A stretch of DNA of 64,000 bases. It comes from Aurantibacter aestuarii (GTDB taxonomy: Bacteria > Bacteroidota > Bacteroidia > Flavobacteriales > Flavobacteriaceae). Shown here piece by piece: positions 9,324-17,720 of the stretch (the first letter of the stretch is position 1; every line of letters begins with the position of its first letter). The stretch lies in assembly GCF_003008425.1 (NCBI RefSeq), contig NZ_PXOQ01000007.1, positions 830,419 through 894,418 of the forward strand. Reading direction: 5' to 3'. The position numbers were made by a program, and so were the translations under genes. The notes below the pieces were generated by a model, which was given only the letters and a program-made list of their open reading frames with translations, had not been told where the DNA came from and made no database searches.

Positions 9324-10244
9324 ATGAGCAACGCATCAACATATACTAAACTAATAAAAGCCGAAGCTAAACGCTTAGGCTTCTTATCTTGTGGTATAAG
9401 TAAAGCAGGCTTTTTGGAAGAAGAAGCGCCAAGACTTGAACGATGGTTAAAATCCAATGCACATGGCGAGATGCAGTATATGGAAAACCATTTTGATAAG
9501 CGCTTAGATCCTACAAAGCTCGTAGAAGATTCAAAAAGTGTGGTGTCACTTTTATTAAACTACTATCCATCAGAAGAACAAAACGAAAACTCCTATAAAA
9601 TTTCTAAGTACGCTTATGGTCAGGATTACCATCATATCATCAAATCAAAATTAAAAGAACTACATCAATTTATAGAAACTGAAATAGGAGAAGTTTCTGG
9701 TCGTGCTTTTGTAGATTCTGCTCCGATTTTAGATAAAGCATGGGCAGCAAAATCGGGTTTAGGGTGGATAGGAAAACACAGTAATTTGCTTACCCAAAAG
9801 GTAGGGTCATTTTATTTCATAGCAGAATTAATTATTGACTTGGAATTAGAATATGACCATATAACAACAGACCATTGTGGTTCTTGTACCGCTTGTATAG
9901 ATGCTTGCCCCACGCAAGCCATTACAGAACCTTATGTGGTAGATGGCAGCAAATGCATTTCTTACTTAACTATTGAACTTAAGAATCAAATACCAACCGA
10001 GTTTAAATCAAAAATGGACGACTGGATGTTTGGTTGCGATGTGTGCCAAGATGTTTGTCCTTGGAATCGCTTTTCAAAACCACACCAGGAACCTTTATTT
10101 CATCCAAAACCAGAATTACTTAGTATGTCTAAAAAAGACTGGGAAGAGATTACGGAGGACGTTTTTAAAAAAGTCTTTCAAAAATCAGCTGTAAAACGCA
10201 CCAAATTTAGTGGACTTCGTAGAAATATTAATTTTTTAAAATAG
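9324..10244 (+). CDS. queG: Epoxyqueuosine reductase QueG
   Basis: A 306-residue iron-sulfur cobalamin-dependent enzyme that reduces epoxyqueuosine to queuosine in the wobble position of tRNAs. Two [4Fe-4S] cysteine sets are visible: [12 protein letters not shown] (about residue 190) and [11 protein letters not shown] (about residue 240). The DUF1730-like N-terminal half includes the family motifs YAYGQDYH and [28 protein letters not shown]. The length is at the short end of the family because the C-terminal HEAT-like repeat tail is absent, as is common in Bacteroidota. Its last 17 bp overlap the end of the convergent lacI gene. Confidence 0.94.
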   Translation: MSNASTYTKLIKAEAKRLGFLSCGISKAGFLEEEAPRLERWLKSNAHGEMQYMENHFDKRLDPTKLVEDSKSVVSLLLNYYPSEEQNENSYKISKYAYGQDYHHIIKSKLKELHQFIETEIGEVSGRAFVDSAPILDKAWAAKSGLGWIGKHSNLLTQKVGSFYFIAELIIDLELEYDHITTDHCGSCTACIDACPTQAITEPYVVDGSKCISYLTIELKNQIPTEFKSKMDDWMFGCDVCQDVCPWNRFSKPHQEPLFHPKPELLSMSKKDWEEITEDVFKKVFQKSAVKRTKFSGLRRNINFLK

Positions 10245-11268
10245 GTTTCGTCGTATTTCTTTCTACTAAGTTTGTTTCAAGCTCGATAATTTTAGGAATT
10301 ATATGTTTTTCCTTTTTAAGCGTTTTTAATTCTTTGTAAAGTTGTTTAAAAGCCTTTTTTCCCATCTCATAACCAGGTTGATTTATTGTAGTTAAAGTTG
10401 GGGTAATTGCAGATGACATAAACCAATTACTAAATCCAACTATAGAAATGTCTTCAGGAATTTTCACCCCTAAATCCTTAAAAGCTGTAATAGCACCTAT
10501 AGCGACCATATCTGTATTTATGAATATACCATCTACATCGCTATGATCTTCTAAAACTTTTTTAGCATTAAGTTTTCCTTCTTCAAAACTTTTATCACCA
10601 CATTCACATATGTACACCAAACTAGAATCATATTCTATATTATTATCTAAAAGTGCTTTTTTATATCCCAAAAATCTATCAATTGAGTTTTGTGGTAGCA
10701 AAGGACCTCTGAAATGGGCAATACGTTTACAACCTGTATCTATTAAATGTTGGGTAGCATTATAAGCTGCTTTTCTATCATCTATAATAACTTTAGAACA
10801 GTTAACCACTTTTGCTATTTTGTCAAACATCACCAATGGTTTACCATCCCTTAATACTTCCTCTAAATGATTAAAATCTGCCGTCCCATTTGCTATAGAA
10901 ATTAAAATACCATCTACACGCTTATTTAATAATAATTTTAATTGTTTTTTTTCTAAATCGTATGACTCATTAGACTGCAGTATAATAACTAAATACCCCT
11001 TTTTTTCAGCTTGATTTATTATGCCTTTTATCACAGAAGAAAAAAAATGATGAACAATTTCAGGTATGATTAAACCGATTGTTTTAGACTCTTTTGTCCT
11101 TAGGTTTACCGCAAATTCATTTGGTTTATAATTTAAAGTTTGAGCAAGATCTCTAACTAATCCTTTTGTTTTCTTACTTACATCAGGATAATCTTTTAAG
11201 GCTTTAGATACTGTTGTGACAGAAATATCTAAAATTTCTGCTATTTGTTTTAAAGTTACAGGCTTCAA
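10228..11268 (-). CDS. LacI-family transcriptional regulator (first sugar locus)
   Basis: A LacI/PurR-type repressor. A DNA-binding helix-turn-helix at the N-terminus ([21 protein letters not shown]) is followed by a periplasmic-binding-protein-like effector domain ending near [13 protein letters not shown] place the start at a TTG codon (11268), giving [10 protein letters not shown] and about 346 residues, the usual layout with the helix-turn-helix within the first 25 residues. A GTG at 11307 would add 13 hydrophobic residues and lies inside the operator palindrome, so it is unlikely. The gene diverges from a TonB receptor gene across a double operator, which suggests control of that receptor operon and self-regulation. 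The effector is unknown; sucrose or a derivative is inferred from the neighbours. Confidence 0.88.
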   Translation of the reverse strand: MKPVTLKQIAEILDISVTTVSKALKDYPDVSKKTKGLVRDLAQTLNYKPNEFAVNLRTKESKTIGLIIPEIVHHFFSSVIKGIINQAEKKGYLVIILQSNESYDLEKKQLKLLLNKRVDGILISIANGTADFNHLEEVLRDGKPLVMFDKIAKVVNCSKVIIDDRKAAYNATQHLIDTGCKRIAHFRGPLLPQNSIDRFLGYKKALLDNNIEYDSSLVYICECGDKSFEEGKLNAKKVLEDHSDVDGIFINTDMVAIGAITAFKDLGVKIPEDISIVGFSNWFMSSAITPTLTTINQPGYEMGKKAFKQLYKELKTLKKEKHIIPKIIELETNLVERNTTKPILKN

Positions 11269-11295
11269 GAGATTCAATTTTATCAAAAATAAACA

Positions 11296-11354
11296 AAAAA
11301 TCAACACCGAAAACGTTTTCGGTAGTTTCGAAAACGTTTTCGGTGTTGATTTTT
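11296..11354. promoter_or_regulatory. Double LacI-type operator in a 26-bp perfect inverted repeat
   Basis: Two copies of the palindrome CGAAAACGTTTTCG occur, at 11308-11321 (extending to an 18-bp perfect palindrome at 11306-11323) and 11329-11342. Their centres are 21 bp apart, about two helical turns. The whole block is also one inverted repeat: 26-nt arms at 11296-11321 and 11329-11354 with a 7-nt centre. The AAAACGTTTT core with central CG is typical of LacI/PurR-family sites. On the minus strand a TATTTTTG (-7-like) motif follows directly before the lacI start. The same site recurs once at 42212-42227. Confidence 0.85.
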
Positions 11355-11430
11355 ATTTTTTTAGTACTTATAATTTTAATTTTATCGTGTATTAACTAAA
11401 TTTTTTATTAATTATATAAATTATAGACAA

Positions 11431-14043
11431 ATGAAATCAATTAAAACAACATGGTTTGTATTAACATTTACTCTATTAACTTTTTCTTTTTCAGTTGCAC
11501 AAACAACAATTTCAGGAACTGTTAAAGATAATAAAGGAGAGCCACTTACTGGCGTAAACGTTATTCTTGAAGGTTTAAGTCAAGGTGCTGTATCAGATTT
11601 TGATGGAAATTATAGTATAAAAAATGTAGAAAACGGAACTTACAATGTAGTGGCTTCCTACATAGGTTATAAATCGCAAACAAATACGGTTACTGCTCAA
11701 AATGAGAACATTACAATAAATTTTGTTTTGGAAGAAGATGCGGCAGCTTTAGACGAAGTGATTATAACAGGAGTAGTCAATCCAAGAAGTAAAATCGAGT
11801 CTAGTGTTTCTGTAACATCTATTAAACCAGCTGTTATAACCCAATCAGCTCCTAGATCTACAGCCGAAATATTTAGAACAATACCTGGAATACGTTCTGA
11901 GTCTTCTGGAGGAGAAGGGAATTCAAATATTGCTGTTCGTGGTGTGCCAATTTCTTCAGGTGGTTCAAAATATGTTCAATTACAAGAAGACGGATTACCA
12001 GTGCTTTTATATGGTGATATTTCATTTGGAACAGCAGATATTTTTACAAGATTCGATTATAATGTTTCTAGAATTGAAGCTATCCGTGGAGGTTCTGCTT
12101 CAACATTAACATCAAATGGACCTGGTGGAATTATAAACATTATTAGTAAAACTGGTAAAACTGAAGGAGGAGCAATAGGAACTACCATTGGAGCGAATTA
12201 TAATTCATTCAGAACAGATTTTGATTATGGATCTAAAATTGGTGATGATTTATATCTTCATACAGGAGGTTTTTATAGAGTTGGAGAAGGTATAAGAGAA
12301 ACTGGCTTTACAGGTAATAATGGAGGTCAATTGAAACTAAGCTTAACTAAAGAGTTTGAAAAAGGAGAAGTAAGAGTTTATGCTAAATACTTAAATGATA
12401 GGTCTGTAGCTTATTTACCTGCTCCAATGAAGGTTTCAGGTACTAATAGTGATCCTAATTGGGGAGATGTGCAAAATTTTGATGCAACGACTGGCTCATT
12501 ACATTCTGTTAATTTATTAAATACTGTTGGATTAGGAGCAGACGGCTCATTGAGAAGAGGAAATGTTACTGACGGTATGCATCCAGTTTCTACATCTGTT
12601 GGAATGTCGGCTTCTTTCGATTTAGAAAATGATTGGAAAATTAGTAATAATGGACGTTTTTCTTCTAATAGCGGTGTATTTATATCTCCATTTCCAGCAG
12701 AAGTTGCTTCAGCATCTACAATAGCAGACTCTTTTGGACCGGGATCTTCTCTTCAATATGTAGATGGAACTCCAGTAGCTAATAATAGTTTAGTAGCAAG
12801 AATACATATGTTCGACGTGGAATTAAATAACTTTAATAATTTCATGAATGATTTTAAATTATCAAAATCTTTTGATAAAGTAGATTTCACATTGGGTTAC
12901 TTTAAATCTTTCCAAAACGTATCAATGTCTTGGTTATGGAGTTCATATCTACAAGAAGTTAACGATGATAATGCCAGATTAATTAATGTGTTTGATGCGT
13001 CTAATACACCTTTAAGTGAAAATGGTTTATATGCTTATGGAACACCATTTTGGGGTAACTTACATAGAAATTACGACACACAATATAATGTCTCTGCACC
13101 ATATGCAAACATAACCTTTAATCCAATAGAAGCGTTTACCATAGATGCCAGCATGAGATACGATAATGGTAAAGTGTCAGGCTCTTTTGCTGATGGTACG
13201 CTTACAACTTACGACGTTAACAATGATGGAGTTATCTCTGTCCCAGAACAATCAGTTGAAGCAATTGATAATGCAAATGTAACTGCAGTTAATTATAACT
13301 ATGATTATATTTCTTATTCATTAGGGTTAAATTACAAACTACAAGACAACCAATCTTTTTTTGCTAGATATAGTAAAGGTGCATCTGCAAAAGCAGATAG
13401 AATTTTATTTGCTGGTTTAGATTATCAGTCTGATGATAGAATTAATGCTTTAGACTTTATAACTCAAGGTGAAGTTGGTTATAAGAGACAGTTAAATAAC
13501 GGTGCAATTTACGCAACTGCATTTTTTGCACAAACATCAGAAGAAGGTGGTTTTGAAGCAAGTTCTAATAGCATTATTGAAAACGACTACAAGTCTTTAG
13601 GTTTAGAATTAGAAGGATTTTATACTTTTCAAAAATTTAATGTAAGAGGTGCTTTTACTTATACAAACGCAGAAATTGTTTCTGGAGATAATGATGGTAA
13701 TACACCAAGAAGACAACCAGATTTTATTTATAACATTATTCCATCATTTAACTTTGGTACCAACAACCAAAATTCATTCGGATTAAGTTTTATAGGTCAA
13801 ACAAAAGCATATACGCAAGACACTAATGAACTTATTATGCCAGGATTTGTAATAATTAACGGGTTTGTTAACTATGATATTGCTAAAAACCTTACAGCTA
13901 ATGTTTCTGCAAATAACATATTCGATTCTATAGGAATTACAGAAGCAGAAGAAGCAAACATTACCGAAGGACAAGATAATATCGTTAGAGCAAGAACATT
14001 ACCAGGAAGATCTGTTTCTTTAGGGTTACAATATAAGTTTTAA
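11431..14043 (+). CDS. TonB-dependent outer-membrane receptor, putative sucrose/oligosaccharide uptake
   Basis: An 870-residue TonB-dependent receptor. A cleavable signal peptide (to about residue 23, ending SVAQ) is followed by a carboxypeptidase-D-like regulatory domain (about residues 25-100, SDFDGNYSIKNV), a plug domain (about 115-240, including IRGGSASTLTSNGPGGIINI) and a 22-strand-type barrel ending in aromatic GLQYKF. It lacks a SusD partner, so it is a stand-alone receptor rather than a SusC. It heads an operon with an MFS sugar carrier, a GH100-like glycosidase and a fructokinase, and lies behind the double LacI operator. The substrate is inferred from these neighbours. Confidence 0.9.
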   Translation: MKSIKTTWFVLTFTLLTFSFSVAQTTISGTVKDNKGEPLTGVNVILEGLSQGAVSDFDGNYSIKNVENGTYNVVASYIGYKSQTNTVTAQNENITINFVLEEDAAALDEVIITGVVNPRSKIESSVSVTSIKPAVITQSAPRSTAEIFRTIPGIRSESSGGEGNSNIAVRGVPISSGGSKYVQLQEDGLPVLLYGDISFGTADIFTRFDYNVSRIEAIRGGSASTLTSNGPGGIINIISKTGKTEGGAIGTTIGANYNSFRTDFDYGSKIGDDLYLHTGGFYRVGEGIRETGFTGNNGGQLKLSLTKEFEKGEVRVYAKYLNDRSVAYLPAPMKVSGTNSDPNWGDVQNFDATTGSLHSVNLLNTVGLGADGSLRRGNVTDGMHPVSTSVGMSASFDLENDWKISNNGRFSSNSGVFISPFPAEVASASTIADSFGPGSSLQYVDGTPVANNSLVARIHMFDVELNNFNNFMNDFKLSKSFDKVDFTLGYFKSFQNVSMSWLWSSYLQEVNDDNARLINVFDASNTPLSENGLYAYGTPFWGNLHRNYDTQYNVSAPYANITFNPIEAFTIDASMRYDNGKVSGSFADGTLTTYDVNNDGVISVPEQSVEAIDNANVTAVNYNYDYISYSLGLNYKLQDNQSFFARYSKGASAKADRILFAGLDYQSDDRINALDFITQGEVGYKRQLNNGAIYATAFFAQTSEEGGFEASSNSIIENDYKSLGLELEGFYTFQKFNVRGAFTYTNAEIVSGDNDGNTPRRQPDFIYNIIPSFNFGTNNQNSFGLSFIGQTKAYTQDTNELIMPGFVIINGFVNYDIAKNLTANVSANNIFDSIGITEAEEANITEGQDNIVRARTLPGRSVSLGLQYKF

Positions 14044-14057
14044 GTATGTTGATTGGT

Positions 14058-14092
14058 AAAGGGTTGGCATGAATAATTTCTGTCAGCCCTTT
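14058..14092 (+). terminator. Hairpin between TonB receptor and MFS genes (attenuator or mRNA-stability element)
   Basis: Twelve bases (14058-14069, AAAGGGTTGGCA) pair with 14081-14092 (TGTCAGCCCTTT), including two G-U pairs, across an 11-nt loop, 15 bp after the receptor stop. Only a short TTTATTT follows, so it may act as a weak terminator or a 3' stabiliser that keeps receptor mRNA above that of the downstream genes. Confidence 0.55.
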
Positions 14093-14137
14093 ATTTAAAA
14101 ATAGTATTAAAGAGAAAATTAAAAAAACAAAGCGATC

Positions 14138-15430
14138 ATGTTTAAAAAGGTAAAATTAAGTTTTTGGCAAATATTAAATATGAATGTTGGGTTTTTTGGA
14201 ATTCAATATAGTTTCGGTTTACAACAAAGTGCAGTAACGCCTATTTATGATTTTTTAGGGGCAAGCGCAGACCAAATACCTTTACTACATTTGGCTGGAC
14301 CTGTAACTGGATTATTAGTTCAACCTGTTGTAGGAGCATTAAGTGATAAAACTTGGAGTCCCAAATTTGGTAGAAGAAAACCTTACTTTTTAATTGGTGC
14401 TATTTTATGTAGTTTAACATTATTAGCATTTCCTTTTAGCAGTTCTTTATGGATGGCAGCAGGATTACTTTGGATTTTAGATGCGGGAAATAATACTGCA
14501 ATGGAGCCTTATAGAGCTTTTATTGCAGATAAGTTAGATGAAGAACAGCAACCTTTAGGGTTTCAAATGCAAAGCTTCTTTACGGGTTTTGGACAAGTAC
14601 TTTCTAATTTATCACTGTTTATTTTTCCTTTAATATTTATTGGTACAGTTGGCGCATTGCCTAAATGGGTTTACGCTTCTTTTTTTCTTGGCGCTGTAGT
14701 TTCTATTGGTAGTATTTTATGGAGTATTTATACCACTAACGAAATACCACCAACAGAGGAAGAACTTCAAAAATTGAAAAATGAAAAAGGTCATTTTTTT
14801 CAGCCCTTACTAGAAATTTTTTCTGCTATAGGCGACATGCCTAAAGTCATGTGGCAATTAGCTTTAGTTTATCTTTTTCAATGGTATGCCTTGTTTTGTT
14901 ACTGGCAAAACTCTTCTAAAAGTGTTGCGCTTTCCGTTTGGGATGCAACTCCTAAGAGTAATCCGGTAGCTTACGAACAAGCTGTAAGTTGGACAGGTCT
15001 AGTTAACGGCTGGTATAATGTAGTAACTTTTTTGGTAGCCTTTCTACTAGTAGGATTTGCAAAAAAGTATAGTGCAAAATATGTACATGCGGTTTGCGTT
15101 TTTATTGCAGCAATTGGTTTTTTAGCATTTCCACATATTGAAAATAAAAATATGCTTTTAGTCGCCATATCTGGTTTTGGGATTGGATGGGCAAGCATGA
15201 TGGGAATTCCTTATTTAATGGTAGTTTCAGAAATACCTAAAGAGCGTTATGGTGTTTATATGGGGATTATTAATATGATGATTGTAATACCAATGATTTT
15301 TCAAAACATTTCATTTGGCTATATTTTAAAGAATTTTTTAAATAACGACCCTAGACAAGCCATAACTTTTGCAGGGGTACTATTAGTAATAAGTGCTTTA
15401 TGTACTTTATTAATAAAAACCAAAAAATAA
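14138..15430 (+). CDS. MFS sugar transporter, SLC45/sucrose-symporter-like
   Basis: A 430-residue major facilitator protein with about 12 hydrophobic segments. The loop motif LSDKTWSPKFGRRKPYFLIGA after helix 2 is the family's D-x-x-GRRRP signature, which SLC45 proteins and plant sucrose-proton symporters share. The gene is a paralogue of the transporter at 43527-44906 in the alpha-glucan locus; both begin with a KFWQI/GFWEIWNMxxGFxGIQ-type segment. It would carry the sugar from periplasm to cytoplasm with protons. A GH100-like glycosidase follows 7 bp later, which points to sucrose as the cargo (inference). Confidence 0.87.
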   Translation: MFKKVKLSFWQILNMNVGFFGIQYSFGLQQSAVTPIYDFLGASADQIPLLHLAGPVTGLLVQPVVGALSDKTWSPKFGRRKPYFLIGAILCSLTLLAFPFSSSLWMAAGLLWILDAGNNTAMEPYRAFIADKLDEEQQPLGFQMQSFFTGFGQVLSNLSLFIFPLIFIGTVGALPKWVYASFFLGAVVSIGSILWSIYTTNEIPPTEEELQKLKNEKGHFFQPLLEIFSAIGDMPKVMWQLALVYLFQWYALFCYWQNSSKSVALSVWDATPKSNPVAYEQAVSWTGLVNGWYNVVTFLVAFLLVGFAKKYSAKYVHAVCVFIAAIGFLAFPHIENKNMLLVAISGFGIGWASMMGIPYLMVVSEIPKERYGVYMGIINMMIVIPMIFQNISFGYILKNFLNNDPRQAITFAGVLLVISALCTLLIKTKK

Positions 15431-15436
15431 TAATAA

Positions 15437-16612
15437 GTGGAATCAGTTAATTACACAAAAGCTTTAGCTTTATTAAAGCAGTGCTCTACAAAAGATGGTT
15501 TTGTAGCAAGTGCTGAAAATATATCGAACTATAAAAGGGTTTGGGCTAGAGATGGCGTTATTTGTGGTTTAGCCGCTTTGGCTTCGAGAGACAAAGATTT
15601 AATAAGCACTTTTAAAAATACAATTCATTCGTTAGCTAATAATCAACATTATATAGGAACAATTCCTTCAAACATCTTGTTTAAAGAGAAAGAAACGGAT
15701 GTAAGTTACGGTGGATTAGCCGGCAGAGTAGATGCTGTTACATGGTTTATTATTGGCGTTTGTCAATTAGCATATTATGAAAAGGACGCATCAATAGTAA
15801 ACAAATACCAAAATCATATAAACAAAGGTTTAGAATTATTAGAAGCATGGGAATTTAATAATAAACATCTAATGTATGTTCCATTATCAGGCAATTGGGC
15901 AGACGAGTATATTACAGATGGTTATGTTTTATATGATCAATTATTAAGATTGTGGGCTTTAAAAAGCTATCATTATTTTAATAAAACTAAAAGAGTTGCA
16001 AATAAAATTGAATGTATTCAATTTCAAATTGAAGCTAATTTTTTTCCAAATTCGACTTCAGAGAAATTTCATGAAAAAGCATTTAAAAACATAAAGCTTA
16101 AAGATTATTTACCTTGCTCTTTTTCTCCTTCAGGTTATAAAACTCAATTTGATGCATTTGCAAACTCATTACTATTGCTATTAAATGTAGGGTCAAAGTC
16201 TTTTCAAGATAACCTTATTCAATATGCTTTTAATTTATCAAAATCTACAAAACTAGGGTTAATTCCTGCATTTTGGCCTCCAATACTTCCAAAAGATGAA
16301 CATTGGAATTTATTAAAGGATAATTGTAAATACGAATTTAGAAATTATCCTAACGAGTTTCATAACGGTGGAAGTTGGCCAATGGTAAATGGTTTTTTTG
16401 GAATGGCTCTATCTTATAAATCTGAAAATTCTAAAGCTTCTAGTATTTTAAAACAAATAGAACAAGTAAATGCGGTAGATAATTATTCTTTTTTCGAAAA
16501 TTTTAATACCGACACAACCCAACCAAATGGCGTTCCTTATTGTGCATGGAGTGGAGCAGCAGCAATACTTCTTAATAAAACCATAAATTCAAATTTTAAA
16601 TTACTCGTGTAA
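15437..16612 (+). CDS. GH100-like glycosidase, putative cytoplasmic neutral invertase
   Basis: A 391-residue protein without signal peptide, starting at GTG. By eye it matches the (alpha/alpha)6-barrel glycosidases of the GH100 neutral/alkaline invertase and amylo-1,6-glucosidase group. RVWARDGVICGLAAL occurs near residue 30, a GRVDAVTWFIIG segment near 90, and the HNGGSWPMVNGFF motif near residue 300 closely resembles plant and cyanobacterial invertases. Invertase would split sucrose into glucose and fructose, and a fructokinase gene follows after 1 bp. It is shorter than typical GH100 proteins (about 450-480 residues). A debranching or other glucosidase role remains possible. Confidence 0.7.
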   Translation: MESVNYTKALALLKQCSTKDGFVASAENISNYKRVWARDGVICGLAALASRDKDLISTFKNTIHSLANNQHYIGTIPSNILFKEKETDVSYGGLAGRVDAVTWFIIGVCQLAYYEKDASIVNKYQNHINKGLELLEAWEFNNKHLMYVPLSGNWADEYITDGYVLYDQLLRLWALKSYHYFNKTKRVANKIECIQFQIEANFFPNSTSEKFHEKAFKNIKLKDYLPCSFSPSGYKTQFDAFANSLLLLLNVGSKSFQDNLIQYAFNLSKSTKLGLIPAFWPPILPKDEHWNLLKDNCKYEFRNYPNEFHNGGSWPMVNGFFGMALSYKSENSKASSILKQIEQVNAVDNYSFFENFNTDTTQPNGVPYCAWSGAAAILLNKTINSNFKLLV

Positions 16613-16613
16613 A

Positions 16614-17543
16614 GTGAAAACTATAGATATAATAAGTGTAGGAGAGGTTTTAATAGATTTTATAGGACATGAATTTAATGCTTCTATTGAGGATACAAAT
16701 AACTATCATCGTTTTTTGGGAGGCTCTCCAACAAATGTTGCTGTAAATGCATCTAAGTTAGGCTTAAATTCATTACTTGTTGCGACTTGTGGCAAAGATG
16801 GATTGGGAGATTTTATATATAATCAATTAAAAAAAAGTCATGTAAATGTCTCTTCTTTAACACAAGTAGAAAGCTTACCAACCTCTATTATAATGGTTTC
16901 AAAATCTAAAACAACCCCAGATTTTATTCCCTATAGGTCGGCAGATTATCATATAACAGAAAGCCAATTGTCAGATGCAGTAATATCATCTGCAAAAATT
17001 TTTCACACCACTTGTTTTGCTTTAAGCAAAGAACCTGCAAGAACAACCATTCTAGAAAAAGCAAAAAAGGCTAAGCAATTAGGTTTAAAACTTAGCATAG
17101 ATATAAATTTTTCTGAACGAATTTGGAATAATAGAGAGGAAGCTAAGCAAATATTGGCAAACTATTTAAACAATAATCCATTGGTAAAACTAAGTGACGA
17201 TGATTGTTTAAGGTTGTTTAATGAAAATAAATCCGAAGAATTTATATTCGATTATTTCCACAATTTAGGCGCTTCAACAATTTGTCTAACCAAAGGAGCT
17301 AGTGGGGTTGTTGTGTCAGATGTTAATGAAGGTATTATAAGAAAAAAAGGACTTGAAATTTCTGAAATTAAAGATGCAACTGGAGCAGGAGATGCTTTTT
17401 GGACCGGTTTTTTGTATGGAAATATTCACCAAATGTTTATAGATGAAAGTTTAGATATTGCACAAAAACTGGCAAAAGTAAAATTACAACACTTAGGAGG
17501 ATTACCAAAAAACTTAAATATAAAAGAATTGATTTTGGATTAG
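16614..17543 (+). CDS. PfkB-family carbohydrate kinase, probable fructokinase
   Basis: A 309-residue ribokinase-family sugar kinase, starting at GTG 1 bp after the glycosidase stop, so the two are probably translationally coupled. The N-terminal GGSPTNVAVNASKLG (about residue 34) and the C-terminal DATGAGDAFWTGFLYG (about residue 253) are the two PfkB signatures; the latter holds the catalytic aspartate and the anion hole. The family phosphorylates free sugars with ATP in the cytoplasm. Fructokinase is favoured because invertase action on sucrose would release fructose. 2-keto-3-deoxygluconate kinase is the main alternative. Confidence 0.82.
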   Translation: MKTIDIISVGEVLIDFIGHEFNASIEDTNNYHRFLGGSPTNVAVNASKLGLNSLLVATCGKDGLGDFIYNQLKKSHVNVSSLTQVESLPTSIIMVSKSKTTPDFIPYRSADYHITESQLSDAVISSAKIFHTTCFALSKEPARTTILEKAKKAKQLGLKLSIDINFSERIWNNREEAKQILANYLNNNPLVKLSDDDCLRLFNENKSEEFIFDYFHNLGASTICLTKGASGVVVSDVNEGIIRKKGLEISEIKDATGAGDAFWTGFLYGNIHQMFIDESLDIAQKLAKVKLQHLGGLPKNLNIKELILD

Positions 17544-17565
17544 TGTAGATAATATTCTTTTAAAT

Positions 17566-17597
17566 ATAAAGCAGTGATTTCTATCACTGCTTTTTTG
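17566..17597 (+). terminator. Terminator of the first sugar operon
   Basis: GCAGTGAT pairs with ATCACTGC (8 bp, 11 with the A/T flanks) around a 4-nt loop and is followed by a T run, 22 bp after the kinase stop. Confidence 0.88.
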
Positions 17598-17640
17598 TTT
17601 AGAATAAGCTTAATAAGGCATAGTTTATAAAAATTAATTT

Positions 17641-17673
17641 TTTGTGTTATGTGTATATTATCACTTACATTTG
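17641..17673 (+). promoter_or_regulatory. Predicted promoter of the malic enzyme gene
   Basis: TTTG at 17641-17644 and TACATTTG at 17666-17673 are separated by 21 bp. Both match the Bacteroidota -33 (TTTG) and -7 (TAnnTTTG) elements, 48 bp before the coding start. Confidence 0.65.
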
Positions 17674-17720
17674 TTAGTCCAATTCATTTTATTATTATTA
17701 ATGAATGAAAATCTAATTCC

